Made by a program: the position numbers and the translations under genes. A DNA stretch of 8,874 nucleotides from Eubacteriaceae bacterium (GTDB lineage: Bacteria; Bacillota; Clostridia; Eubacteriales; Anaerofustaceae): positions 1 to 8,874 of the forward strand of contig JAGACT010000112.1 in the NCBI GenBank assembly GCA_017613995.1, given 5' to 3'. Position 1 is the first letter of the stretch. Every line of letters starts with the position of its first letter. The notes under the pieces were generated by a model. The model saw only the letters and a program-made list of their open reading frames with translations, was not told where the DNA came from and did not search any database. Below, in pieces: positions 1 to 6,336 of the stretch.

Positions 1-190
1 CCCCGTCCAGGGCGATCACTGTATCGTCTTTTTTCGCCCGGGCGATCTCAAGACACTTCTCCCGGGTCAGGGCATCCAAAAAGGACTGATCCACTATGCC
101 GGCGTAGGCTTCCTGCCATGCTTTCCAGTGGACATAGGCCTTTCCCCTCACTTCGCTATCGGTCTCCATCTTTTTTATTACGATATCCAT
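1..190 (-). CDS. GNAT family N-acetyltransferase, N-terminal fragment
   Basis: The first 63 codons of a gene that runs off the left edge of the window. The peptide begins MDIVIKKMETDSEVRG and contains VHWKAWQEAYAGIVDQSFLD (residues 20-39). This aromatic-rich first-helix pattern is typical of the GNAT (Gcn5-related) acetyltransferases often seen in Firmicutes, which move an acetyl group from acetyl-CoA to an amine of an unknown substrate. The acetyl-CoA-binding motif lies beyond the window, so activity and substrate cannot be judged. The start is well supported: GGAGGG lies about 5 nt upstream of the ATG. The gene follows the lysS terminator hairpin by only about 33 bp, and I see no clear promoter in that gap, so it may rely on read-through. 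The family call rests on pattern recognition of a short piece; another GNAT subfamily is possible. Confidence 0.72.
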   Translation of the reverse strand, partial: MDIVIKKMETDSEVRGKAYVHWKAWQEAYAGIVDQSFLDALTREKCLEIARAKKDDTVIALDG

Positions 191-216
191 AACGTTCCCT
201 CCGAATGTTTCCCGGG

Positions 217-256
217 TAAAATGAGGACCGTGTCCCGTGATCCGGGACCGGTCCTC
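217..256 (-). terminator. Rho-independent terminator of the greA-lysS operon
   Basis: Read on the minus strand, GAGGACCG then GTCCCG pairs with CGGGAC and CGGTCCTC around a 5-nt GATCA loop. This makes a 14-bp stem broken only by one bulged A (position 231). The hairpin (223-256) is followed by ATTTTA, a short U-tract. It begins 25 nt past the lysS stop codon, where a terminator is expected. The weak U-run suggests termination may be incomplete, leaving some read-through into the acetyltransferase gene. Confidence 0.82.
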
Positions 257-281
257 GAGTTCGATCAGTTTTCTGTCCGTA

Positions 282-2207
282 TCAGCAGAGCTTCGCTCCC
301 GGCGGGATGTGGGGATCCACCAGCAGAAGGTGGAGCTTCTCCTCGCCGTCCTCCTTGTGGACCGCCGAGATCAGCATTCCGCAGGATTCGATGCCCATCA
401 TGGCTCTCGGAGGCAGGTTGGTGATGGCTATGCAGGTGGCCCCCACCAGATCCTCCGGCTCATAGAAGGCATGGATGCCGGAAAGGATGGTGCGCTCGGT
501 GCCGCTGCCGTCGTCCAGAGTGAACTTCAGAAGCTTCTTCGACTTGGGCACCGCCTCGCAGGCGAGGACCTTCACGGCCCTGAAGTCGCTCTTCTGGAAG
601 GTCTCGAAATCCACGAGATCCTCATAGAGGGGCTCCGTCACCACTTTCGAGAAATCTATGGGTTCATCCGGCTTCGCGAACACGCCGCCGCCCCGGTCTT
701 CCTTCTTCTGGGCGTCGGGATCCTTCATGGTGGGGAACAGTATGACGTCCCTTATGGCGGGGCTGTTGGTCAGAAGCATCACCAGACGGTCGATGCCGTA
801 GCCGATGCCGCCCGTGGGGGGCATGCCGACTTCCAGAGCGTTGAGGAAGTCCTCGTCAGTATGCTGGGCCTCCTCGTCACCGGCGAGGGACATAAGGTCC
901 TGGGCGCGGAAACGCTCCCTCTGATCCACCGGGTCGTTGAGCTCCGAATAGGCGTTGCACATCTCCCTGCCGTAGATGTAGAGCTCGAAACGCTCCACAT
1001 AATCGGGATCCTCGGGCGTGCGCTTCGTGAGGGGAGATATCTCCACGGGATGATCCATTATGAAGGTGGGCTGTATCAGCTTTTCCTCGCAGAACTCCTC
1101 GAAGAAGAGGTTGAGTATATCGCCCTTCCCGTGCCTCGCTTCGTAGGCTATTCCCTTCTCGTCCGCCAGTGCCTTCGCTGCGGCGGTATCCTTCACGTCG
1201 TTCCAGTCGATCCCGGCGTACTTCTTCACGGCCTCCGTCACGGTGAGCCTCTCAAAGGGCTTTCCGAGATCTATCATGGCCTCCGCGTAGGGTATGAGGG
1301 TGGTGCCGCATACGGTCCTGGCCAGGTGGCGGAACATGTCCTCGGTAAGATCCATCATTCCCCTGTAGTCGGTGTAGGCCTGGTAAAGCTCCATAAGGGT
1401 GAACTCGGGATTGTGCCTGGCGTCGAGGCCCTCGTTGCGGAAGACCCTGCCGATCTCGTATACCTTCTCCAGTCCCCCCACGATGAGCCTCTTAAGGTAC
1501 AGCTCCAGCGAGATGCGGAGCTTCACGTCCTCGTCCAGGGAGTTGTAGTGGGTCTCGAAGGGACGGGCGGAGGCGCCTCCGGCGTTGTGCACCAGCATGG
1601 GGGTCTCCACTTCCATGAATCCCCTCTCGTCCAGGTAGCGGCGGATCTCGCTGATTATGCGGGAGCGCCTGATGAAGGTATCCCTGACATCGGGATTCAT
1701 TATGAGGTCGATGTAGCGCTGGCGGTACCTCAGATCGGTATCCGTCATGCCGTGATACTTTTCGGGCAGGATCTGAAGGCTCTTGGTGAGCATGGTGATC
1801 TGTGTCGCGTGCACGGAAATCTCACCGGTCTTGGTGGCGAACACAGTGCCCCTGACACCGATGATGTCGCCCACGTCGAAGAGCTTCTTGAAATCCGCGT
1901 AGGCATCCTCGCCTATGCTGTCCCGGGCCACGTAGCACTGGATGTCTCCGTCAAGATCCCTGAGATGGCAGAACGATGCCTTGCCCATGACTCTTTTGCT
2001 CATCATCCTTCCGGCCACGGTGACTTCCCTGCCTTCCAGATCCGAAAAGCCGTCCTTTATTTCGGTGCTGTGATGGGTCACGTCGTATTTCCTGATAACG
2101 AAGGGATCCTTGCCCTCCGCCATCATGGCATCGAACTTCTCCCTTCTCAGACGGAGTATCTCGTTGGTATTCTCCCCCGCGGTGCGGGTATCGCTGGTGT
2201 TGTCCAT
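282..2207 (-). CDS. lysS: Lysyl-tRNA synthetase (class II) with C-terminal tRNA-binding domain
   Basis: Charges tRNA-Lys with lysine using ATP in the cytoplasm. Residues about 62-140 form the OB-fold anticodon-binding domain. The class II catalytic core follows, with motif 1 around 181-205 (ending VETPML), motif 2 around 251-281 (EIGRVFRNEG, then HNPEFTLMELYQAY) and motif 3 at 461-480 (GMPPTGGIGYGIDR, Arg474). The core ends near FPTMKD (491-496), where ordinary bacterial LysRS of about 490-510 residues stop. Here a linker leads into an extra domain at about 530-641 (KSDFRAVKVL, VPKSKKLLKF, LSGIHAFYEPEDLVG, NLPPRAMMGIESCGM). This matches the Trbp111/EMAPII-like tRNA-binding domain found at the C-terminus of many bacterial MetRS proteins. 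It should raise general tRNA affinity; that role is inferred from the family. The start has a modest AGGG site 7 nt upstream. The gene follows greA by 28 bp, so the two are very likely one operon. All catalytic motifs look intact. Confidence 0.96.
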   Translation of the reverse strand: MDNTSDTRTAGENTNEILRLRREKFDAMMAEGKDPFVIRKYDVTHHSTEIKDGFSDLEGREVTVAGRMMSKRVMGKASFCHLRDLDGDIQCYVARDSIGEDAYADFKKLFDVGDIIGVRGTVFATKTGEISVHATQITMLTKSLQILPEKYHGMTDTDLRYRQRYIDLIMNPDVRDTFIRRSRIISEIRRYLDERGFMEVETPMLVHNAGGASARPFETHYNSLDEDVKLRISLELYLKRLIVGGLEKVYEIGRVFRNEGLDARHNPEFTLMELYQAYTDYRGMMDLTEDMFRHLARTVCGTTLIPYAEAMIDLGKPFERLTVTEAVKKYAGIDWNDVKDTAAAKALADEKGIAYEARHGKGDILNLFFEEFCEEKLIQPTFIMDHPVEISPLTKRTPEDPDYVERFELYIYGREMCNAYSELNDPVDQRERFRAQDLMSLAGDEEAQHTDEDFLNALEVGMPPTGGIGYGIDRLVMLLTNSPAIRDVILFPTMKDPDAQKKEDRGGGVFAKPDEPIDFSKVVTEPLYEDLVDFETFQKSDFRAVKVLACEAVPKSKKLLKFTLDDGSGTERTILSGIHAFYEPEDLVGATCIAITNLPPRAMMGIESCGMLISAVHKEDGEEKLHLLLVDPHIPPGAKLC

Positions 2208-2235
2208 ATGTTATCCCTGTATCGATGTGGTATTT

Positions 2236-2709
2236 TTACTTAACGGACAGTATCTTGATCTGGAAATCTCCTCCGGGGGCCTGCACCGTTACGATGTCCT
2301 CCACCCTGCTTCCCACCAGGGCCCTGCCCACGGGGGATTCGTTGGAGATCCTCTTGGCGTCCAGGTCGGCCTCGTCGCTGCCGACGATGGTATACTCCAT
2401 CTCCTCGTCCATGTCCAGATCCAGGATCCTTACCCTGCTGCCGACTCCGACCATTCCCTTGGGCTGTTTCCTGTCCTCGATGATCTTCGCGTTCTTGATC
2501 TTGTATTCCAGCTCCTGGATCTCGCCCTCGATGAATCCCTGCGCGTTGCGGGCTTCGTCGTACTCCGCGTTCTCGCTGAGGTCACCGTATTCCCTGGCGA
2601 CCTTTATCTTTTCGGCGATCTCCCTTCTGGCGGTGGTCTTCAGATACTCCAGTCTCTCCTGAAGTTCATAGTATCCGTCTTTGGTGAGCAGTACTTCTTT
2701 TTCCGACAT
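2236..2709 (-). CDS. greA: Transcription elongation factor GreA
   Basis: Binds the secondary channel of RNA polymerase and stimulates cleavage of backtracked transcripts so that stalled complexes resume. The 157-residue product has the usual family length. The N-terminal antiparallel coiled coil (about 1-76) carries the acidic tip GDLSENAEYDEA at 42-53, with the conserved Asp43 and Glu46. The C-terminal FKBP-like domain (about 83-157) contains ISNESPVGRALVG at 121-133. A longer reading frame starts at 2736, but I chose the ATG at 2709. It has a perfect AGGAGG 9 nt upstream and begins with the family-typical MSEKEVLLT, while the 2736 ATG lies essentially at the -10 box, upstream of the expected transcript start. 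First gene of the greA-lysS operon, a common arrangement in Firmicutes. Confidence 0.97.
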   Translation of the reverse strand: MSEKEVLLTKDGYYELQERLEYLKTTARREIAEKIKVAREYGDLSENAEYDEARNAQGFIEGEIQELEYKIKNAKIIEDRKQPKGMVGVGSRVRILDLDMDEEMEYTIVGSDEADLDAKRISNESPVGRALVGSRVEDIVTVQAPGGDFQIKILSVK

Positions 2710-2718
2710 GGTTTTTAT

Positions 2719-2724
2719 CCTCCT
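2719..2724 (-). promoter_or_regulatory. greA ribosome binding site (sets the start)
   Basis: AGGAGG on the minus strand, 9 nt before the ATG at 2709. It favours this start over the in-frame ATG at 2736, which has no room for a leader after the predicted transcription start near 2730. Confidence 0.85.
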
Positions 2725-2736
2725 GATTGTCCCCAT

Positions 2737-2765
2737 ATTGTAATACGAAGATACCCTTCAGTCAA
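2737..2765 (-). promoter_or_regulatory. SigA-type promoter of greA-lysS
   Basis: On the minus strand TTGACT (-35, positions 2765-2760) is followed by a 17-bp spacer and TACAAT (-10, positions 2742-2737). Each box has five of six consensus bases and the spacing is ideal. The expected transcript start is near 2730, giving a leader of only about 20 nt before the greA start codon. Confidence 0.85.
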
Positions 2766-2819
2766 GCCGAAAAGGCCCTCCGGCACAAAGTGTCGGAAAA
2801 CAAAAGCGGCCTTTGGCTT
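2764..2819. repeat. Long imperfect inverted repeat between divergent promoters
   Basis: The inner part is a tight hairpin, TCCGGCAC-AAA-GTGTCGGA (2779-2797), with one G-T wobble. Outside it AAAGGCC (2771-2777) pairs with GGCCTTT (2808-2814), and beyond that AAGCC (2764-2768) pairs with GGCTT (2815-2819). Its ends overlap the -35 box of greA on the left and of deoC on the right. It has no proper U-tract and lies upstream of both predicted transcript starts, so it does not look like a terminator of either operon. An operator or other DNA-level element is possible; no regulator is identified. Confidence 0.6.
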
Positions 2820-2847
2820 TACAGCATCCCCGCGAGTGTGCTAAACT
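2818..2847 (+). promoter_or_regulatory. Probable SigA-type promoter of deoC operon
   Basis: TTTACA (2818-2823; five of six consensus bases) is separated by 18 bp from TAAACT (2842-2847; four of six). A TG one base before the -10 box (TGC-TAAACT) gives an extended -10. The predicted transcript would start near 2854, leaving a leader of about 35 nt before deoC. It is weaker than the facing greA promoter. Confidence 0.6.
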
Positions 2848-2890
2848 ATAGGGTACAGTAATTATATCATTTTAAAAAGGAAAAACCATC

Positions 2891-3577
2891 ATGCTCAGTT
2901 CAAAACAAGTGGCAAAACTTATAGATCATGCCCTGCTCAGACCCGATATGACGAGAGACGAAGTAAGGGAGGGAGTGCTGACCGCGATACGCTGCGGGGC
3001 CAAGTCCGTATGCGTCAGAAGCTGTGACGTGGCCTTTGCCCGGCAAATACTTTCGGGAAGCGACGTGGAATGCGGCTGCGTAGTGGGGTTCCCCCACGCA
3101 AACTGCTCCACCGCCGCCAAGGCGGAGGAGACCCGGCAGGCCTTCCGGGACGGAGTGCATGAGGTGGACATGGTGCTGCCCATCGGGCTTCTCAAGTCCG
3201 GGGAGTACGATCTCGTTTACGAGGACATCCATACCATCCGGGAGATATGCGCGGAGCAGGGGGCCATCGTCAAGGTGATCTTCGAGAACTGCTACCTCAC
3301 CAAGGACGAGATAGTGAAGGCATGCGAGATATCCAGCCGCGCGAAGGTGGATTTCGTCAAGACATCCACGGGCTTCGGCACCTCCGGCGCTCTGCTGGAG
3401 GACGTCATCCTGATGAAGAAAAGCGTCGAAGCTGGGATCCAGGTCAAGGCCTCGGGAGGCATAAGGACCCTCGACGACGTTCTGGCGTTCTGGGATGCGG
3501 GAGCCACCAGGATAGGAGCCTCCGCCACGGAGAAGATCGTGGAGGAAGCCAGAAGAAGAGAAGGCAGCGCGGAATAA
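2891..3577 (+). CDS. deoC: Deoxyribose-phosphate aldolase
   Basis: Class I aldolase that splits 2-deoxyribose-5-phosphate into glyceraldehyde-3-phosphate and acetaldehyde in cytoplasmic deoxynucleoside salvage. The 228-residue TIM barrel is of normal length. The Schiff-base lysine is Lys157 in VDFVKTSTGFG, the second active-site lysine is Lys186 in VKASGGIR, and the proton-relay aspartate is Asp93 in EVDMVLPIG. AAGGA lies 9 nt before the ATG, and the N-terminus (KLIDHALLRPDMT) aligns with the family start. It opens the rightward cluster, 22 bp before rplI. No other deoxynucleoside catabolism genes (deoA, deoB, deoD, pdp, deoR) are visible beside it, which is unusual for deoC, and its placement ahead of rplI-dnaB suggests constitutive rather than nucleoside-induced expression (inference). 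Confidence 0.97.
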   Translation: MLSSKQVAKLIDHALLRPDMTRDEVREGVLTAIRCGAKSVCVRSCDVAFARQILSGSDVECGCVVGFPHANCSTAAKAEETRQAFRDGVHEVDMVLPIGLLKSGEYDLVYEDIHTIREICAEQGAIVKVIFENCYLTKDEIVKACEISSRAKVDFVKTSTGFGTSGALLEDVILMKKSVEAGIQVKASGGIRTLDDVLAFWDAGATRIGASATEKIVEEARRREGSAE

Positions 3578-3599
3578 TACAATTGTTACGGAGGAAGAA

Positions 3600-4046
3600 A
3601 TGAAGGTAATTCTGAAACAGGACGTGGAAGACGTCGGCAAGAAGATGCAGATAATCGAAGTCAAGGACGGTTACGCCCAGAACTATCTTTTCAGAAAGAA
3701 GCTGGCAGTGCCCGCCACCGACGAGAACATGAAGGCCCTGGAAGCTGAACTGGCAGAAATCGCCGCCAGGGAAGCCGAGATCAGGGCCGAAGCGGAAAAG
3801 ACCAGGGACATCATCAATCTGAAGACCTACTCCCTCAAAGTCAAGTGCGGTTCCAGCGGAAAGCTCTACGGCGCCATAACCAACCAGGAAGTGGCCGACT
3901 GCATAGGCGGGGCCGCCGGAGTCAGCATCGACAAGAGGAAGATCAGTTTCGACACCATAAAGAGCACCGGCAATTATGAGATAAGAATAAAGCTCCATCC
4001 CCAGGTGGAAGCGAAGGTCTTCCTGGCGGTCGAGGCGGAAAGCTGA
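3600..4046 (+). CDS. rplI: 50S ribosomal protein bL9
   Basis: Large-subunit ribosomal protein that binds 23S rRNA near the L1 stalk and helps hold reading-frame fidelity. The 148-residue length is normal. The N-terminal rRNA-binding domain (1 to about 50) contains the L9 signature region DGYAQNYLFRKKLAVPAT (23-40). The usual P-K-G before L-A is R-K-K here, a small deviation at a normally conserved glycine. A long helix rich in Glu, Ala and Lys (about 41-75) connects to the C-terminal domain, which includes GSSGKLYGAITNQEVA. GGAGG lies about 7 nt before the start. The stop codon overlaps the dnaB start by one base (TGATG), so the two are probably translationally coupled; rplI-dnaB adjacency is common in Firmicutes. 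Confidence 0.97.
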   Translation: MKVILKQDVEDVGKKMQIIEVKDGYAQNYLFRKKLAVPATDENMKALEAELAEIAAREAEIRAEAEKTRDIINLKTYSLKVKCGSSGKLYGAITNQEVADCIGGAAGVSIDKRKISFDTIKSTGNYEIRIKLHPQVEAKVFLAVEAES

Positions 4047-5407
4047 TGGCACCTCTGGAAAACATCAAGACCCCTCCCTACAGCGAGGATGCGGAGCAGG
4101 GAGTGCTGGGATGCATGCTCCTGGACAAGCTGTCCGTGGAGACCTCCGTTGCCATGCTCTCGGAGGACGATTTCTACATAGACCGCAACAAGTGGATCTT
4201 CTCCGCCATCAAACGCCTCGCTTCCGAGGGCAAGGCTGTGGATTCCCTTACCGTGATGGACCGCCTCACCTCCGACGGCAAGATGCAGAACATCGGGGTG
4301 AGCTACATAGCGCAGCTCCAGGACATGGTGCCCTTCACCTCCAACATCGAGCAGTACTGCCGGATCGTAAAGGACAAGTCGGTCCTCAGGAGCATCATCA
4401 CGAAGTTCGGCGATATCATCAACAAGTGCTACGAGGGCCGCACCGAACTGAAGAGCATCATAGACGAGGCGGAACAGTTCGTTTACGACCTGTCCATGGA
4501 GCGCACCTCCAACGCCTTCGTGAGCCTCAGAGAAGAGGTCCCGAAGACCATGATAACCCTCAGCGAGATATATCAGAACGAGGGAGTCAGCACCGGAGTC
4601 CTCAGCGGCTTCACGAAGCTGGACGAGATCACCAACGGCTTCCAGCCCTCGGACCTGATACTCCTGTGCGCCCGCCCCAGCGTGGGAAAGACCGCCCTGG
4701 GACTGGGCTTCGCTCTGAACGCCGCCATGAGGCACGGCAAGTGCGTCGCCTTCTTCAGCCTGGAGATGTCCTACGAACAGCTGGTGCTCAGAGCCATCTC
4801 CCATGAGACGGACGTCAACTCCATGAAGATCAGAAGGGGCCGCCAGTCCCCGGCGGAGTGGAGGAAGATCACCCTTCTGAATTCCACCCTGAAGGAAAAC
4901 GACGTGAAGCTCTTCATCGACGACACCTCGGGCATCTCCACCGGCGACATGCTCTCCAAGCTCAGGAGGCTTCAAGCCAAGGAGGGCCTCGACATGGTGG
5001 TGATAGACTACCTGCAGCTGATGACTGCCACGGATCTGAACCGCAACGCCAACCGCGAACAGGAGATCAGCGCCATCTCCAGGGGCCTCAAGAAGATCGC
5101 CAAGGAACTTAAGGTCCCGGTCATCGCCCTGGCCCAGCTTTCCAGAAGCCCCGAGAAGAGGAGCGACGGCAGGCCCCAGCTGGCGGACATAAGAGAATCG
5201 GGAGCCATAGAGCAGGACGCGGATATCGTGCTGATGCTCTACAGAAAGGCCAACTACGACAAAGCATACGAGAATCAGGAGGAGACGGAGCTCATCATCG
5301 CCAAGCACCGCAACGGCGCCACCGGCACCATAAAGCTCTCGTTCCTCAACGAATACGCGAAATACGTGGATTTCCGGGAAGAGGACAATAAGACAGATGA
5401 ACAGTAA
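4046..5407 (+). CDS. dnaB: Replicative DNA helicase DnaB
   Basis: Hexameric 5'-to-3' helicase that unwinds the replication fork and recruits primase (called DnaC in Bacillus). At 453 residues it has the usual length. The N-terminal domain (about 10-115) starts PPYSEDAEQGVLGCML. The RecA-like C-terminal domain has Walker A ARPSVGKTA (209-217, Lys215), the catalytic Glu240 in FSLEMS, Walker B VVIDYLQL (318-325, Asp321), AQLSRSPEKR (363-372), ADIRESGAIEQDAD (380-393) and the arginine-finger region KHRNGATG (420-427, Arg422). No intein interrupts the Walker A or other conserved sites where DnaB inteins often sit. The start codon shares one base with the rplI stop, and the end overlaps rlmB by 11 nt. 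Confidence 0.97.
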   Translation: MAPLENIKTPPYSEDAEQGVLGCMLLDKLSVETSVAMLSEDDFYIDRNKWIFSAIKRLASEGKAVDSLTVMDRLTSDGKMQNIGVSYIAQLQDMVPFTSNIEQYCRIVKDKSVLRSIITKFGDIINKCYEGRTELKSIIDEAEQFVYDLSMERTSNAFVSLREEVPKTMITLSEIYQNEGVSTGVLSGFTKLDEITNGFQPSDLILLCARPSVGKTALGLGFALNAAMRHGKCVAFFSLEMSYEQLVLRAISHETDVNSMKIRRGRQSPAEWRKITLLNSTLKENDVKLFIDDTSGISTGDMLSKLRRLQAKEGLDMVVIDYLQLMTATDLNRNANREQEISAISRGLKKIAKELKVPVIALAQLSRSPEKRSDGRPQLADIRESGAIEQDADIVLMLYRKANYDKAYENQEETELIIAKHRNGATGTIKLSFLNEYAKYVDFREEDNKTDEQ

Positions 5408-6155
5408 GGAAGAAACGAGAGAAAAGGAATACGCCAAGGTGATGGGCCGCAACCCCGTGAAGGAGGCTCTGAAAAGCGGACGCAACATCAACAAGATCTA
5501 CGTCAGCAGCACTGACTCGGACTACTCCATGTCCCAGATAATAAACACCGCCAAGGACATGGGCATCTACGTGCAGAAGACCGACCGCAGGAAGCTGGAC
5601 GCCATGACCGGCAACGGTGCCCACCAGGGAGTGGTGGCCATCTGCTCCCCCATAGAATTCGTGGGAGTGGACGACATCCTCGAGGCAGCCAGGCAAAAGG
5701 GCGAGAAACCATTCATCGTAATGCTGGACGGCATAACCGACATCCATAACGCTGGGGCCATAATCCGCAGCGCCTACTGCGCCGGCGCCCACGGGATCAT
5801 CATCGCCAAGAGAAGGAGCGCCGCCATCAACGACGGCATCTACAAGACCAGCGCCGGCAGCGTGGAATACATCCCCATCGCCCAGGTCTCCAACCTGGCC
5901 CAGACCATGCAGAGCCTTCAGAAGCAGGGCATCTTCTGCGTATGCTGCGATATGAAGGGCACCGTATACCACGAGATAGACTACGACATGCCCCTTATGA
6001 TAATCGCGGGAGCCGAGGGAGAAGGCATATCCCGGGTAATAAAGGATAAATGCGATTTCTGTGCCTCCATCCCCATGAAGGGACAGCTGGATTCCCTCAA
6101 TACGTCGGTGGCGGCGGGCATAGTAATATTTGAAGCGGCAAGACAGAGAGGCTGA
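5397..6155 (+). CDS. rlmB: 23S rRNA 2'-O-ribose methyltransferase, RlmB/TrmH family
   Basis: SPOUT-class enzyme that uses S-adenosylmethionine to methylate a ribose 2'-OH. RlmB-type members act on a guanosine in domain V of 23S rRNA. The 252-residue product has an N-terminal L30e-like RNA-binding domain (about 14-80, VMGRNPVKEAL and AHQGVVAI) and a C-terminal knotted domain. The knot carries motif 1 DGITDIHNAGAIIRSA (111-126, with Asn118 and Arg124), motif 2 GAEGEGIS (205-212) and motif 3 IPMKGQLDSLNTSVAAG (225-241). The two-domain layout favours RlmB over a tRNA TrmH, but the exact target cannot be fixed from sequence alone. The first 11 nt overlap the end of dnaB, so it depends on the deoC-rplI-dnaB transcript; GAGG lies about 12 nt before the ATG, rather far. 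In many Firmicutes rlmB follows cysS-mrnC instead; here it follows dnaB. Confidence 0.92.
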   Translation: MNSKEETREKEYAKVMGRNPVKEALKSGRNINKIYVSSTDSDYSMSQIINTAKDMGIYVQKTDRRKLDAMTGNGAHQGVVAICSPIEFVGVDDILEAARQKGEKPFIVMLDGITDIHNAGAIIRSAYCAGAHGIIIAKRRSAAINDGIYKTSAGSVEYIPIAQVSNLAQTMQSLQKQGIFCVCCDMKGTVYHEIDYDMPLMIIAGAEGEGISRVIKDKCDFCASIPMKGQLDSLNTSVAAGIVIFEAARQRG

Positions 6156-6175
6156 AGTTATTGACAGCCTCTTTG
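6144..6175 (+). terminator. Hairpin across the rlmB stop codon, possible weak terminator
   Basis: CAGAGAGGCTG (6144-6154) pairs with CAGCCTCTTTG (6165-6175), an 11-bp stem with one G-T wobble around a 10-nt loop. The stop codon is at the top of the left arm. Only a short TTT lies within the right arm, and an ATTTTA run follows a few bases later, so a canonical U-tract is missing. It may be a weak terminator or an mRNA 3'-end stabiliser between rlmB and alr. Confidence 0.5.
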
Positions 6176-6336
6176 ATGCATTTTACCGCAGGATTTGTAT
6201 GTTAAACGCTTTATCCCATAAATATCCCTTATACAAGCCATATTTTTGGGAAGGTTTTTTATTGTTGAACATATATCCGCTCTGAGACACAGTTATCAAC
6301 ATATTGTGAACAGGCAAAAACGAAAGGAAACAGCTT
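6176..6336 (+). other. AT-rich leader between rlmB and alr
   Basis: This gap is much richer in A+T than the genes around it and has no open frame of note. It should hold the alr promoter, but I cannot pick a convincing -35/-10 pair. TTGACA at 6161-6166 lies inside the hairpin and has no good -10 at 16-18 bp. AACATAT occurs twice, at 6268-6274 and 6298-6304, exactly 30 bp apart. TTATCAACA (6293-6301) is one base off a DnaA box, a single likely chance match. AAAGGAA, about 9 nt before the alr ATG, is the ribosome binding site. Confidence 0.5.

Noticed and set aside
237..2243. A 668-codon open frame on the plus strand, antisense to lysS
   Set aside because: It mirrors lysS, which has every class II synthetase motif. 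The frame lacks stops because of G+C-rich third positions, and its product is a low-complexity Gly/His/Val/Leu-rich peptide with no recognisable domain.
2710..2736. A nine-residue N-terminal extension of GreA starting at the ATG at 2736
   Set aside because: That ATG overlaps the -10 box and lies upstream of the predicted transcript start. The ATG at 2709 has AGGAGG 9 nt upstream and fits the family N-terminus.
2771..2820. The greA-deoC intergenic hairpin as a Rho-independent terminator
   Set aside because: It is upstream of both predicted transcript starts, no gene reads into it on either strand, and no run of T follows it in either direction.
3974..5494. A 506-codon open frame on the minus strand, antisense to dnaB
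   Set aside because: It is a codon-bias shadow of dnaB and the ends of its neighbours. It has no domain, no good ribosome binding site, and overlaps well-supported genes completely.
6161..6189. TTGACA at 6161-6166 as the -35 box of an alr promoter
   Set aside because: The sequence 16-18 bp downstream (TTACCGCA) does not resemble a -10 box, and the hexamer is part of the rlmB-end hairpin.
6293..6301. A DnaA-box-like TTATCAACA downstream of the dnaB operon
   Set aside because: It is a single copy with a mismatch to TTATCCACA in an AT-rich stretch. No cluster of boxes, dnaA or dnaN is present, so there is no support for a replication origin.
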